Positions 34,080 through 42,917 of a stretch of 64,000 nucleotides of DNA are shown one piece after another. The stretch spans positions 1 to 64,000 of the forward strand of contig NZ_JSEP01000023.1 in NCBI RefSeq assembly GCF_001624695.1, written 5' to 3'. Under the pieces are notes generated by a model that worked only from the letters and a program-made list of their open reading frames with translations, was not told the origin of the DNA and made no database searches. The position numbers and the translations under genes were made by a program. Position 1 is the first letter of the stretch, and each line of letters starts with the position of its first letter. Origin of the DNA: Labrenzia sp. OB1 (GTDB lineage Bacteria > Pseudomonadota > Alphaproteobacteria > Rhizobiales > Stappiaceae).

Positions 34080-35258
34080 TCAGACAACCTGTCCCGCGGC
34101 ATGACCGGATGACCAGGCCCACTGGAAATTGAAGCCGCCGAGATGGCCAGTGACGTCGACGGTCTCGCCGATGAAATAGAGCCCGGGAACCTTCGAACAC
34201 TCCATCGTCTTTGACGACAGTTCCCTGGTATCGACACCGCCGAGCGTGACTTCCGCCGTGCGATAGCCTTCCGTGCCGACAGGCGTGAGCTGCCAGTTGT
34301 TCACCTGGTCCGCTGTCCGGCGCAACATCTTGTCGGACTGGTCCGCCAACCGGCCCCTGAGCTGGAAAGCGTTCGCGAGTTCTTCCACAAGCCGGTTCGG
34401 CAGCAAGGCGCCGAGGGCGGTTTTCAGATCCTGTCTGGGGTTCTTCTGGCGCGCAGTGCGCAACGTTTCGAAGACGTCCGTTTGCGGAGCCAGGTTGACC
34501 GAGACCGGCTTGCCCTCCTCCCAATAGGATGAAATCTGCAGGATCGACGGTCCCGAGAGCCCCCGGTGCGTGAAGAGCAGCCCCTCGCGAAATTGCGTCT
34601 TCCGGAAAGAGACGATGGCGTCCAGCGATACACCCGAAAGACGGCTGCAGAGATCCTTGTTGGTGTCGGAGAACGTCAGCGGTACTAGCGCGGCTCGCGG
34701 CGCGATCACGTTCAGGCCGAACTGCCTTGCAAGATCATAACCGAAGCCGGTGGCGCCCATCTTCGGGATGGACGGACCGCCGGTCGCCACCACCAGCGAG
34801 GAGGCCCGAAGCGGCCCCTTCGACGTTGACACGGAGAACCGCTCGTCAGGCTTTTCGACCGCCTTGATTTCTGTCTCCAGTTGCAGGGTGCCGCCTGCGG
34901 CTTCCAGCTCGGACAGCAGCATGCGGATGATGTCCCTGGCGCTGTCGTCGCAGAAGAGCTGACCGAGGGTTTTCTCGTGCCAGGCGATGCGGTGTTTTTC
35001 CACCAACGCCAGAAAATCATGCTGGGTGTAGCGCTTCAGCGCCGAAACGCAGAAGCGCGGGTTCTGCGACAGGAAATTCGCCGGAGAACAGTTCAGGTTG
35101 GTGAAATTGCAGCGGCCGCCGCCGGAAATACGGATTTTCTCCGCCGGCTTGGAGGCATGGTCGATGACCAGCACCTTGCGGCCACGCTTCGCCGCCTCAA
35201 TGGCACACATCAGCCCGGCCGCGCCGCCACCGAGAATGAGAACATCCAGATCACGCAT
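34080..35258 (-). CDS. HI0933/BaiN-family flavoprotein
   Basis: A 392-residue flavoprotein. The ATG at 35258 gives MRDLDVLILGGGAAGLMCAI as the FAD-binding start; the frame runs 26 codons further but is not conserved-looking. Family motifs are IRISGGGRCNFTNLN, VVATGGPSIPKMGATGFGYD and, at the C-terminus, GETVDVTGHLGGFNFQWAWSSG. BaiN-type enzymes in gut bacteria reduce bile-acid intermediates, but the broad HI0933 family is of unknown substrate. It is a single gene. The closest relative in the window is the TIGR03862-type protein at 21659-22882. Confidence 0.88.
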   Translation of the reverse strand: MRDLDVLILGGGAAGLMCAIEAAKRGRKVLVIDHASKPAEKIRISGGGRCNFTNLNCSPANFLSQNPRFCVSALKRYTQHDFLALVEKHRIAWHEKTLGQLFCDDSARDIIRMLLSELEAAGGTLQLETEIKAVEKPDERFSVSTSKGPLRASSLVVATGGPSIPKMGATGFGYDLARQFGLNVIAPRAALVPLTFSDTNKDLCSRLSGVSLDAIVSFRKTQFREGLLFTHRGLSGPSILQISSYWEEGKPVSVNLAPQTDVFETLRTARQKNPRQDLKTALGALLPNRLVEELANAFQLRGRLADQSDKMLRRTADQVNNWQLTPVGTEGYRTAEVTLGGVDTRELSSKTMECSKVPGLYFIGETVDVTGHLGGFNFQWAWSSGHAAGQVV

Positions 35259-35402
35259 GGCGGGCTTATACACGGGGTTGAGAGATGTGGGTAAAGGAAG
35301 TTTAGGCAATGCATAGATACCTTCCCCATCCGTCATCCCAGATCTGCGTGCAGCATTGCTGCACTTGTCCGAGATGGCGTCAGGCGGTGGGCGGTGGTTC
35401 CC

Positions 35403-35436
35403 AAAAACAAAACCGGCGGCTCTTTCGAACCGCCGG
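35403..35436 (-). terminator. Rho-independent terminator of the liv operon
   Basis: Stem ccggcgg/ccgccgg (35413-35419 with 35430-35436) is followed on the reverse strand by TTTTGTTTTT. It lies 31 bases downstream of the livK stop codon. Confidence 0.82.
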
Positions 35437-35466
35437 CTTCACAAGCACATTCTTCAGTTGAAGAAA

Positions 35467-36672
35467 TTACTTCATTTCCATGATGACTTCGTAGCCGCTA
35501 GACCCGACTTCCCAAAGGGCGTAGGTGCCCGGAACGTCGCCGTTGGCGTCGAAGTTGTGGTCACCTGCCGCGCCCTTGTAGTCGATGGCGGTACCGGCTG
35601 CGATCAGCTCCTTGGCCTTCTTCCACTCACCCGGACGGATGGCTTCGCCAGTGCCGTTGGAAACTTCCAGCATGGCAGCTGCAACGCCTTCCTTCTTGCC
35701 ACCGGCTTTTTCAAGAGCCAGCGCCATCAGGAAAGCCGCATCGTAGGAGGTGGTCGCGAAGATCGCATCCGGGTCACCGCCGACGCCCTTGAAGGCTTCG
35801 TTGAACATGTCCAGCGACTCGGACTTCTCGCCAACCGGGGAAGACGCCACGAAGCTGACGAGGTTCTCTGCGCCGAGTTCGTTGATGACCGCGTCGGATT
35901 TCATGCCGTCGCCGCCAACGAACTTTTCGAAGAAGCCGTTTTCGAGAGCCTGGCGCAGGATGGTCAGGCCGGTGCCGTCGCCATAGTCGAAGATGACCAG
36001 GGTGTCGGCGCCGCCCTTGGCGAGTTCGGCAAGGTTGGATCGGTAGGACGCCTTGCCTTCCTCATGTGCGGCGAACTGGGTGATTTCACCGCCCAGCGCA
36101 TCGGCATATTCAGCCTTGAAGGCGTTGGCGAGGCCGGTGCCATAGTCATTGTTGAGGTAGGCGACGGCGACCTTGCCATAGCCCTGTTCCTTCAGCGTGC
36201 GGGCCAGGGCACGGCCCTGATAATCGTCGGAAGGAACGGTGCGGAACACGGTGCCCTTGTCATCCAGCCCGGTGATTTCCGGAGACGTACCGGACGGCGT
36301 GATCATGACAATGCCGGCCGGAATGGTCACGGAACCGGCGGCAGCCAGAACCGCGCCCGAGCAATGCGGGCCGACGATGCCGGAGACACCTTCAATGTTC
36401 ACGGCCTTGGTTGCGGCATCCGTGCCGTTCTGAGGGTTGCAGGCACTGTCGCCGAGCACGCCGACAAGCTTTTCGCCATCGCCGATGCCGCCTTGTTCAT
36501 TGACCTGCTGTACAGCCAGCTGTGCAGCATCGACCATGGCCGGCGCCATGGCGGCGATCGGACCGGAAACGCCGCCCAGAAGACCGATCTTCACATCGGC
36601 CTGCGCAGGGACGGACGCCAGGGCTGTTGCGGCCATCAAACCGGCAGCGAGCGCGAGAATCTTGGTTTTCAT
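35467..36672 (-). CDS. livK: Branched-chain amino acid-type ABC transporter, binding protein
   Basis: A 401-residue periplasmic binding protein of the LivK/LivJ class. Residues 1-25 are a signal peptide ending VPAQA; the mature form opens DVKIGLLGGVSGPIAAMAPA. The ligand pocket follows family positions (GIVGPHCSGAVLAAA, VMITPSGTSPEIT). AGGAGG lies just before the ATG. It is the last gene of livG-F-H-M-K, all on the minus strand, and is followed by a strong terminator. Family members bind branched-chain amino acids, but also amides, urea or aromatic compounds, so the ligand is uncertain. Confidence 0.88.
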   Translation of the reverse strand: MKTKILALAAGLMAATALASVPAQADVKIGLLGGVSGPIAAMAPAMVDAAQLAVQQVNEQGGIGDGEKLVGVLGDSACNPQNGTDAATKAVNIEGVSGIVGPHCSGAVLAAAGSVTIPAGIVMITPSGTSPEITGLDDKGTVFRTVPSDDYQGRALARTLKEQGYGKVAVAYLNNDYGTGLANAFKAEYADALGGEITQFAAHEEGKASYRSNLAELAKGGADTLVIFDYGDGTGLTILRQALENGFFEKFVGGDGMKSDAVINELGAENLVSFVASSPVGEKSESLDMFNEAFKGVGGDPDAIFATTSYDAAFLMALALEKAGGKKEGVAAAMLEVSNGTGEAIRPGEWKKAKELIAAGTAIDYKGAAGDHNFDANGDVPGTYALWEVGSSGYEVIMEMK

Positions 36673-36765
36673 AAGTCTACCTCCTCAATAAACCCGGTCT
36701 TTGCCGGGACTTTGGATTTCGGGGCCTCACATTCATAAGCCAAATGCGCGGCCTGTGGAACGGGC

Positions 36766-37743
36766 CTAAGTGTGGTCCGCACCGGATTTCGTTGTCCGCC
36801 TGCTCCCTCTGAGATCCCCCCTGAGAGGTTCTGGAAGCAGTCCTTCCGGCCTGAACCGCAGGACAAGCTGCAGCATGAGGCCGATCAGGAACAGGCGGAT
36901 GTATTTTGCCTGGATCGCATATTCATGCGGAAGGCGGTCCGTTGCAATCTCTGAAACGGACCAGATGATCCATACAACCGCAGCGCCGAGTATCGCACCC
37001 CGGTTGTTTCCGGACCCACCCAGGATAAGCATGATCCAGACCAGGAAGGTCGCCACCATCGGATCGATGGCCTCCGGCGTTATGGAGCGGTTGAAATGGG
37101 CAAAGAGCGCCCCGCCCAGACCCATCAGCGCCGCACCGAAGATGAAGGCTTCAAGGCGGCGGAACTCGACGTCCTTGCCCATCGCCTTGGCGGCATGCTC
37201 GTTGTCGCGGATCGCACGCATCATCCGGCCCCAGGGCGCGTTGAACTGACGCTCCACAAGAACATAGGCGACGATCAGAACAGCCAGCACGATGACGAGA
37301 TAGGCGATCTGCGATTCCGTATAGCCGATATCGCCCGCCGGGCGCGGTATGCCGTTGATGCCGCGGGCGCCGTTGGTCAGCACTTCCTCCGACTTGATCA
37401 CCAGACGGATGATTTCCGCGACACCGATGGAGGCAATCGCCAGATAGTCGGAGCGGAACCGCAGGCATATCTTGCCGATCGGCCAGGCGACCAGCGCCGC
37501 CGCCAGCATCGCGCCGATCCAGCCGATGACGAAATGCAGATCGAACCCGCCGAGCCGGCCGTCGTCTGCCGGAGTGGACAGGACGGCGGAGGTATAGGCG
37601 CCGACCGCGAAGAAGCCGGCTATGCCCGCATTGAAAAGCCCGGCAAAGCCCCACTGGATATTGAGACCAAGGGCGAGCAGTGCGTAGATGGCGATGAAAA
37701 TCGCCGTGAAGAGGGCGTAGTTTACAAGACCCAGGAGTTCCAT
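36766..37743 (-). CDS. livM: Branched-chain amino acid-type ABC transporter, permease LivM
   Basis: A 325-residue permease with about eight to ten membrane helices. The LivM-type sequence includes LALGLNIQWGFAGLFNAGIA near the start and the cytoplasmic loop NEHAAKAMGKDVEFRRLEAF, which contacts the ATPases. It lies 12 bases after livH and 93 bases before livK. The C-terminal 20 residues are basic and cytoplasmic. Confidence 0.9.
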   Translation of the reverse strand: MELLGLVNYALFTAIFIAIYALLALGLNIQWGFAGLFNAGIAGFFAVGAYTSAVLSTPADDGRLGGFDLHFVIGWIGAMLAAALVAWPIGKICLRFRSDYLAIASIGVAEIIRLVIKSEEVLTNGARGINGIPRPAGDIGYTESQIAYLVIVLAVLIVAYVLVERQFNAPWGRMMRAIRDNEHAAKAMGKDVEFRRLEAFIFGAALMGLGGALFAHFNRSITPEAIDPMVATFLVWIMLILGGSGNNRGAILGAAVVWIIWSVSEIATDRLPHEYAIQAKYIRLFLIGLMLQLVLRFRPEGLLPEPLRGDLRGSRRTTKSGADHT

Positions 37744-37755
37744 GTCCGCGCCCCC

Positions 37756-38628
37756 TTACAATACCTTGCCCTTGAGCAGCCCGGTCGGGCGCACAAGCAG
37801 CATGAACAGCAATATGGCGAACGCCATGGCGGCCTTGTATTCACTCGGGATCACCAGCACCGACAGCTCTTCGGCAATGCCGACGATCAACCCTCCCAGG
37901 ACGGCGCCTTCCACCCGGCCGACACCACCGAGAATGGCCGCGGCGAACATCGGCAGCAGCATGTGCCAGCCCATCATCGACTTGATTTCGGTGTTGTAGC
38001 CAAGGAAGAAGCCGGAAGCCGCGCACAGGCCGCCGGCGATCACCCAGGTCAGCATCACGACCTTCTTGTTGTCGATACCCGACAGCAGCGCCAGGTTGGG
38101 GTTGTCGGACATGGCGCGCATCGCCTTGCCCCATTTGGACCTTGTCAGGAAGAGCTGCAGACCGCCGACCAGAAAGATGAGAGCGGCGACCGTATAAAGC
38201 TCTCGGTCACGGATGCGCAGACCGAAATAGTCCTCCGGGCGGACGATGCCGCGCGAATAGGTTTCCGTGTCCACGCCCCACACAACCTGCACGACGGACC
38301 GCAGCATGAGCGCGATGCCGAGCGAGGCCATGACGGTAACGATCTTCGGCCTCTCCCGCAGATGCTCGTAAAACACCTTGTCGATGCCGACCGCGACCGC
38401 GGCCGTCACCAGGATCGCGACAGGCAGGGCCGCCAGCGGCGGCACGCCCACGCCAGTAACGCAGGCCAGCGCGACAAAGGCGCCGAAGGTCGCCAGGTCG
38501 CCATGAGCCAGATGGGCATAGCGCAGAATCGCGAAAATCAGCGTGATTCCGACCGCACCGAGCGCATAGATGGACCCGAGCACGATGCCGGGAATAACGT
38601 AGAAATTCAGAAGTTCGAAGAGATCCAT
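37756..38628 (-). CDS. livH: Branched-chain amino acid-type ABC transporter, permease LivH
   Basis: A 290-residue inner-membrane permease with about eight helices, opening LLNFYVIPGIVLGSIYALGA and carrying the LivH loop KWGKAMRAMSDNPNLALLSG. It pairs with LivM as the translocation channel. It starts five bases after the livF stop codon. Confidence 0.9.
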   Translation of the reverse strand: MDLFELLNFYVIPGIVLGSIYALGAVGITLIFAILRYAHLAHGDLATFGAFVALACVTGVGVPPLAALPVAILVTAAVAVGIDKVFYEHLRERPKIVTVMASLGIALMLRSVVQVVWGVDTETYSRGIVRPEDYFGLRIRDRELYTVAALIFLVGGLQLFLTRSKWGKAMRAMSDNPNLALLSGIDNKKVVMLTWVIAGGLCAASGFFLGYNTEIKSMMGWHMLLPMFAAAILGGVGRVEGAVLGGLIVGIAEELSVLVIPSEYKAAMAFAILLFMLLVRPTGLLKGKVL

Positions 38629-38633
38629 GCCGC

Positions 38634-39341
38634 TCAGCCCCCCAGAAACATTTCGGCGACTTCACGATCGGCAAGGAGATTGGCGCCCGAGCCCTCATGC
38701 CGGTTCCGGCCCGCGGCCAGAACATAACCGCGGTCGGCAAAGGCGAGCGCCTGTTTGGCATGCTGCTCCACCAAGAGGATGGCAACGCCTGTGTCGCGCA
38801 CATCCCGGCAGATCTGGAAAATCTGCTCCATGTATTTGGGAGACAGCCCGGCGGTCGGTTCGTCCAGCAGCAGGAGCTTGGGATCCAGCATCAGGGCGCG
38901 GCCCATCGCCACCATCTGGCGCTGACCGCCTGAAAGACTGCCGGCCGGCGTGCGGTAGCGCTCCTTCAGATCCGGAAACAGCGTATAGATGCGCTCATAG
39001 GCAGCCGACAGATCGCCTTTTCTCAGGAACCCGCCCATCTCCAGATTTTCGTGGATCGACATCTCCCGGAAGATATTGTCGACTTGCGGCACATAGCAGA
39101 TGCCCCGCTGAACGATGCGGTTCGGCGCCCAGCGTGTGATATCGTCGCCGTCGAAAAGCATTTTACCGCCACGGATCGTCAGCAGACCGAAAACCGACTT
39201 CATGGCGGTAGACTTGCCGGCCCCGTTCGGTCCGACGATGGCGACAATCTCATCCGCGTCCACATGCAGGGATACATCCAGCAGGATGTCCGCGTCACCG
39301 TAACCGCCGGTGAGACCTTCCATCGACAGAAGCGCCTTCAT
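38634..39341 (-). CDS. livF: Branched-chain amino acid-type ABC transporter, ATPase LivF
   Basis: A 235-residue ATPase. Walker A is GPNGAGKST, the signature LSGGQRQMVAMGRALM and Walker B LLLLDEPTAGLSP, followed by VLAAGRNRHEGSGANLLADR, which is typical of LivF-type subunits. Its ATG overlaps the livG stop by four bases (ATGA), so LivG and LivF, the two nucleotide-binding subunits, are translationally coupled. Confidence 0.9.
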   Translation of the reverse strand: MKALLSMEGLTGGYGDADILLDVSLHVDADEIVAIVGPNGAGKSTAMKSVFGLLTIRGGKMLFDGDDITRWAPNRIVQRGICYVPQVDNIFREMSIHENLEMGGFLRKGDLSAAYERIYTLFPDLKERYRTPAGSLSGGQRQMVAMGRALMLDPKLLLLDEPTAGLSPKYMEQIFQICRDVRDTGVAILLVEQHAKQALAFADRGYVLAAGRNRHEGSGANLLADREVAEMFLGG

Positions 39342-40108
39342 GCCACGTCTCCTGTCGTTTCTCCCAGATAGGCTTCCAGCACCTGCGGATTGGAGCGCAC
39401 CGTCTGAAAATCGCCTTCGATCAGCACCCGCCCTTCAGCCATGCAGATGACCGGAGCGCAGAGTTTCTCGATCATCTCCATGTCATGTTCGATAAGGATG
39501 AAGGTGTATCCGCGGTCCCGGTTCAGGATCTCGATCTTGGTTTCCAGCTTGCGCAGCAGTGTCCGGTTGACGCCCGCAGCAGGTTCATCCAGCAGCACCA
39601 GCTTTGCATCGGTCATCATCGTGCGGCCCAGTTCCAGAAGCTTCTTCTGCCCGCCTGACAGGTTGCCCGCAGGTTCGTGCGCAACATGGGTCAGTTCGAG
39701 GAAGTCCAGCGCTTCATAAGCCTGGCGCTCCACATCGCGCTCCGCCGAGCTGACCTTGCGCCAGGCGAACCAGTTGGAGAACAGGCTCTCGCCGGGCTGG
39801 GACGGCGGCACCATCATCAGATTTTCCAGCGCCGTCAGCTTGTGAAATTCATGCGGTATCTGAAAGGTGCGCACAAGGCCCTTGTGGAACAGCTGGTGAC
39901 TGGCCAATCCGGTGACGTCCTCACCCAGGAACCGGATACTGCCGCTGCTCGGGTGGAAAGCACCCGCGATCAGGTTGAACAGCGTGGTTTTTCCGGCCCC
40001 GTTGGGCCCGATCAATCCGGTTATGCTGCCTTCCCCGACACGAAACGAGCAATTGTTTACCGCCCGGAATTTTCCAAAATCCATTACGAGCTGATCAAGC
40101 TCAAGCAT
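39338..40108 (-). CDS. livG: Branched-chain amino acid-type ABC transporter, ATPase LivG
   Basis: A 256-residue ATPase and first gene of the operon. Walker A is GPNGAGKTT, the signature LSGGQKKLLELGRTM and Walker B LVLLDEPAAGVN, followed by the LivG-type ILIEHDMEMIEKLC. The long upstream region (40109-40814) contains the operon promoter. The order G-F-H-M-K, with the binding protein last, is unusual compared with classical livKHMGF. Confidence 0.9.
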   Translation of the reverse strand: MLELDQLVMDFGKFRAVNNCSFRVGEGSITGLIGPNGAGKTTLFNLIAGAFHPSSGSIRFLGEDVTGLASHQLFHKGLVRTFQIPHEFHKLTALENLMMVPPSQPGESLFSNWFAWRKVSSAERDVERQAYEALDFLELTHVAHEPAGNLSGGQKKLLELGRTMMTDAKLVLLDEPAAGVNRTLLRKLETKIEILNRDRGYTFILIEHDMEMIEKLCAPVICMAEGRVLIEGDFQTVRSNPQVLEAYLGETTGDVA

Positions 40109-40814
40109 TCAGTCTCCTCGCCGCCCCCCGTAGCGGTCTTTCTTGCAACCTTTTGGCCACGACATGCCTGTTTTCAGGCTTGGTGGAGCGGACGCGAAAT
40201 GGTCCGCACCGGCGCGGCATCAAGATCTTCTAACTCCATTGACAGCGCAATCAACTCAAAATCACCGGGTTCAACTGCAGAAAGAGCAGGATTTTCCATA
40301 ATTCGCAAATCCCGGGAACGGATAATCCCGTGTCACGGTGGATTTTGGCCGGGTTGCGGACCAAGGGAGGCACATCCATCCGGACAATCCGCTCCGCTGA
40401 TCGACCCGCCGAGACACTGTTTCCGGAGCCTTTACGCGAACACGTGCTCCGGCGGACCTGCTGATCTTTAGATACCCTCTTAAAGCCGGACCTTATACCG
40501 AGCTCAACAAACAAGACCCTGTTTGTTGAGCTCGGCACTACATGTTCCGGTGGACAGCCACTTATTCCGGTTGCGTTCTCGACCTAGGGGAATCAATCTG
40601 GATTTTAAGTAAAATTACAGATTGATACTGGCAATTTTTACAATATATATAATATCCATTGGATAACTACCAATTTCTTCGATTCCTTTTATTTTTCTAT
40701 ACTCTTCTCCATTGAATTCCTCATGATATTTTACGAATATTACACTTGAAGTAACTAGAATGTTCGGCGTCAGGCCGGGAACCGGCCGGATATCGCCCCG
40801 CCAGGGCATGAATC
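40109..40814. other. 706-bp divergent region with hairpin and AT-rich island
   Basis: This gap lies between livG (minus) and the GGDEF/EAL gene (plus). It contains a 16-bp perfect inverted repeat at 40498-40535 and an AT-rich island at about 40605-40765 with several TATA-like stretches (tacaatatatataatat). A reading frame on the reverse strand (40615-40890) crosses the island, but its codon use and sequence are not convincing. Confidence 0.55.
40498..40535. repeat. 16-bp perfect inverted repeat
   Basis: Arms ccgagctcaacaaaca (40498-40513) and tgtttgttgagctcgg (40520-40535) with a 6-base loop. No T-run follows on either side. It may be a strong operator, an RNA-stabilising stem or a remnant of a mobile element. 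Confidence 0.7.
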
Positions 40815-42917
40815 GTGGAGGAGAAACTGCCGGACAATCCTGATCTTTCCGGAGATACGTGCCTCGAGCCGGAAGAGAACCGCGCGGCACTGTTCAACAG
40901 TATCGCCAAAGGTAAAATCGATCCGGATCTCATCGCGACGATTTACGACCGACTGGATGTTGCCGTCTGGATCTTCGATTTCGACGACAAGCGGTTTCTT
41001 TGGGCGAACCGCAAGGCCCTGGAAGTTACCGACGCAGTCAGTCTTGAAGAACTCCGCTCTCGCGATCTGTCCAAAGATATGTCTCCTGCGGTCGCAGAAC
41101 GGCTGCGTCAACATCAGCAGGATTTTTGCAAACAAGATGTTAGCTTTTCAGAAATCTGGACGCTCTATCCCCGGGGAAAGCCGAAGGTCCTGCAAATAAA
41201 CATGAGCGGGATCAGACTGATCGACGGCCGGATGGCCCTTCTGTGCGAAGCGCGCGAACATCACAAACAGCAACCGGAAACCCTCAGAAGCGCCGAAGCG
41301 CTGATGCATACCACCGTCATGATTTCACTGTATTCGACGGACGGTACGCCTCTTTACAGGAACACCGCAGCGCGAGCCGCCTGCAACTCACTCGATACAC
41401 CGTTTCATGGCCATTTCGTCGAACCGCGGGACGCATTGGAATTCCTGGAGCTCGTCGAGCGGGACCGCACTTCGGGACGTGTCGCCCGTGTCAGGACAAG
41501 CGCCGGCCCTCGCTGGCACGAAGTGACGATCCGTTCCTCCCAGGATGCCGTTTCCGGCCAGCCGGCCTATCTCGTCAGTGAGATCGACGTCACCGAACTG
41601 CATGAAACCAAGGAACGGGCGCAATATCTGGCAAGCCATGACACGCTGACGGGTCTGTCCAACCGGACGTACCTTCAGGAGCGGCTCGCTCAGGTCCTGC
41701 AGACGGCGTCGGACAGGGACCAGATGGCGACGCTCTATCTGGTTGATCTGGATGACTTCAAGACGGTCAATGATACCCTGGGCCATGCAGCCGGTGACAG
41801 CCTGCTGCAACTCGTTGCGGAGAAGCTGAAACACGTGGCGGAGCCGGACGACATCGTCGCACGGCTGGGCGGCGACGAGTTTCTTATCTGCCATCTCGAG
41901 AAGGCAGGCCCCAAGGGGCCGGACTGGTTCGGCCGGGAACTTCTGGGAGCCTTCTCGACACCTCAACTGATCGACGGCAAGCCAAGACGCGTCGGCCTCA
42001 GTATCGGTTATACGCAATATCCTGAAGATGGTGTCAGCATCGACGACCTTATGCGTCACGCCGATCTGGCGCTCTATCATGCCAAGACCGACCCGACGGA
42101 CAAATGCGTTCGGTTCCGGCAGCAGATGCGGCACCTGCGCGATGAACATCTGGCGATCAAGAAAGATCTTGAACGCGCGATCCGGGTGAACGAGTTCACG
42201 CTCGAATACCAACCGATCGCATGCACCTTGAACGACAAGGTGATTGCCGCCGAGGCCCTGGTCCGCTGGAACCACCCCGAAAAGGGCCTCATTTACCCCG
42301 ATGACTTCATACCGATCGCGGAGGAAACCGGTCTTATCAACCAGATCGGTCTTTGGGTGAGCCGCAATGTGGCCCATATGCAGGCACAGCTCGCGCGGAT
42401 GAACCACGACATTCCGCTTTCACTCAACGTGTCTCCGAAACAGCTGTCCGACGCGCAATTCGTGACTCATATGCAAGCCCTGCCTCGGGAGACCGGCTGC
42501 AATCCGGAAAAGATCTCACTGGAACTGACGGAAAGCGTTCTTCTTGGCGACATTCCCAATGCGTCCGAAACGCTTTCCCTGCTGAAAAGCACCGGATACC
42601 GGATTGTCATCGATGATTTCGGCGCCGGTTATTCCAACCTTGCCTATCTTCAAAACTATCCGATCGACGGGATCAAAATCGACCGGATGTTCATGGATGA
42701 CATCGCCTCCGGCGGAGCCATCGTGAAGCTGATCCTCTCCCTGGCCAACGCACTCGGCGCGGAAGTGATCGCCGAAGGCGTTGAGACGATCGCACAACGG
42801 GCCTGGCTTCTGGAAAACGGCTGCCACCGTTTCCAGGGCTATCTTTACTCGAAAGCCATTCCCGAGGAGCAGCTTATGTCGATGCTGGAAGCACAGGTGG
42901 AAGCCGCTGCTATGTGA
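40815..42917 (+). CDS. PAS-GGDEF-EAL protein (c-di-GMP synthesis/degradation)
   Basis: A 700-residue cytoplasmic signalling protein starting at a GTG (40815), preceded by an in-frame stop. One or two PAS-like domains occupy residues about 45-150 and 160-270 (IYDRLDVAVWIFDFDDKRFL opens the first). The diguanylate cyclase domain is at about 275-435 and has an intact GGDEF motif (RLGGDEFLICHL). The phosphodiesterase domain, about 455-690, has an intact EALVRW motif, the DFGAGYSN loop and EGVE near the end. Both domains could be active or one could be regulatory. No membrane segment is seen. It stands alone and converges with kynU, overlapping by eight bases. Confidence 0.9.
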   Translation: MEEKLPDNPDLSGDTCLEPEENRAALFNSIAKGKIDPDLIATIYDRLDVAVWIFDFDDKRFLWANRKALEVTDAVSLEELRSRDLSKDMSPAVAERLRQHQQDFCKQDVSFSEIWTLYPRGKPKVLQINMSGIRLIDGRMALLCEAREHHKQQPETLRSAEALMHTTVMISLYSTDGTPLYRNTAARAACNSLDTPFHGHFVEPRDALEFLELVERDRTSGRVARVRTSAGPRWHEVTIRSSQDAVSGQPAYLVSEIDVTELHETKERAQYLASHDTLTGLSNRTYLQERLAQVLQTASDRDQMATLYLVDLDDFKTVNDTLGHAAGDSLLQLVAEKLKHVAEPDDIVARLGGDEFLICHLEKAGPKGPDWFGRELLGAFSTPQLIDGKPRRVGLSIGYTQYPEDGVSIDDLMRHADLALYHAKTDPTDKCVRFRQQMRHLRDEHLAIKKDLERAIRVNEFTLEYQPIACTLNDKVIAAEALVRWNHPEKGLIYPDDFIPIAEETGLINQIGLWVSRNVAHMQAQLARMNHDIPLSLNVSPKQLSDAQFVTHMQALPRETGCNPEKISLELTESVLLGDIPNASETLSLLKSTGYRIVIDDFGAGYSNLAYLQNYPIDGIKIDRMFMDDIASGGAIVKLILSLANALGAEVIAEGVETIAQRAWLLENGCHRFQGYLYSKAIPEEQLMSMLEAQVEAAAM

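Noticed and set aside
36766-38727. 543-residue plus-strand frame over livM and livH
   Set aside because: Antisense to two permease genes with clear membrane helices; the translation is rich in His, Arg and Gln with no motif.
40615-40890. 91-residue minus-strand frame over the AT-rich island
   Set aside because: The frame is kept open mainly by chance; the N-terminal part overlaps the GGDEF/EAL gene and there is no ribosome-binding site or known motif.
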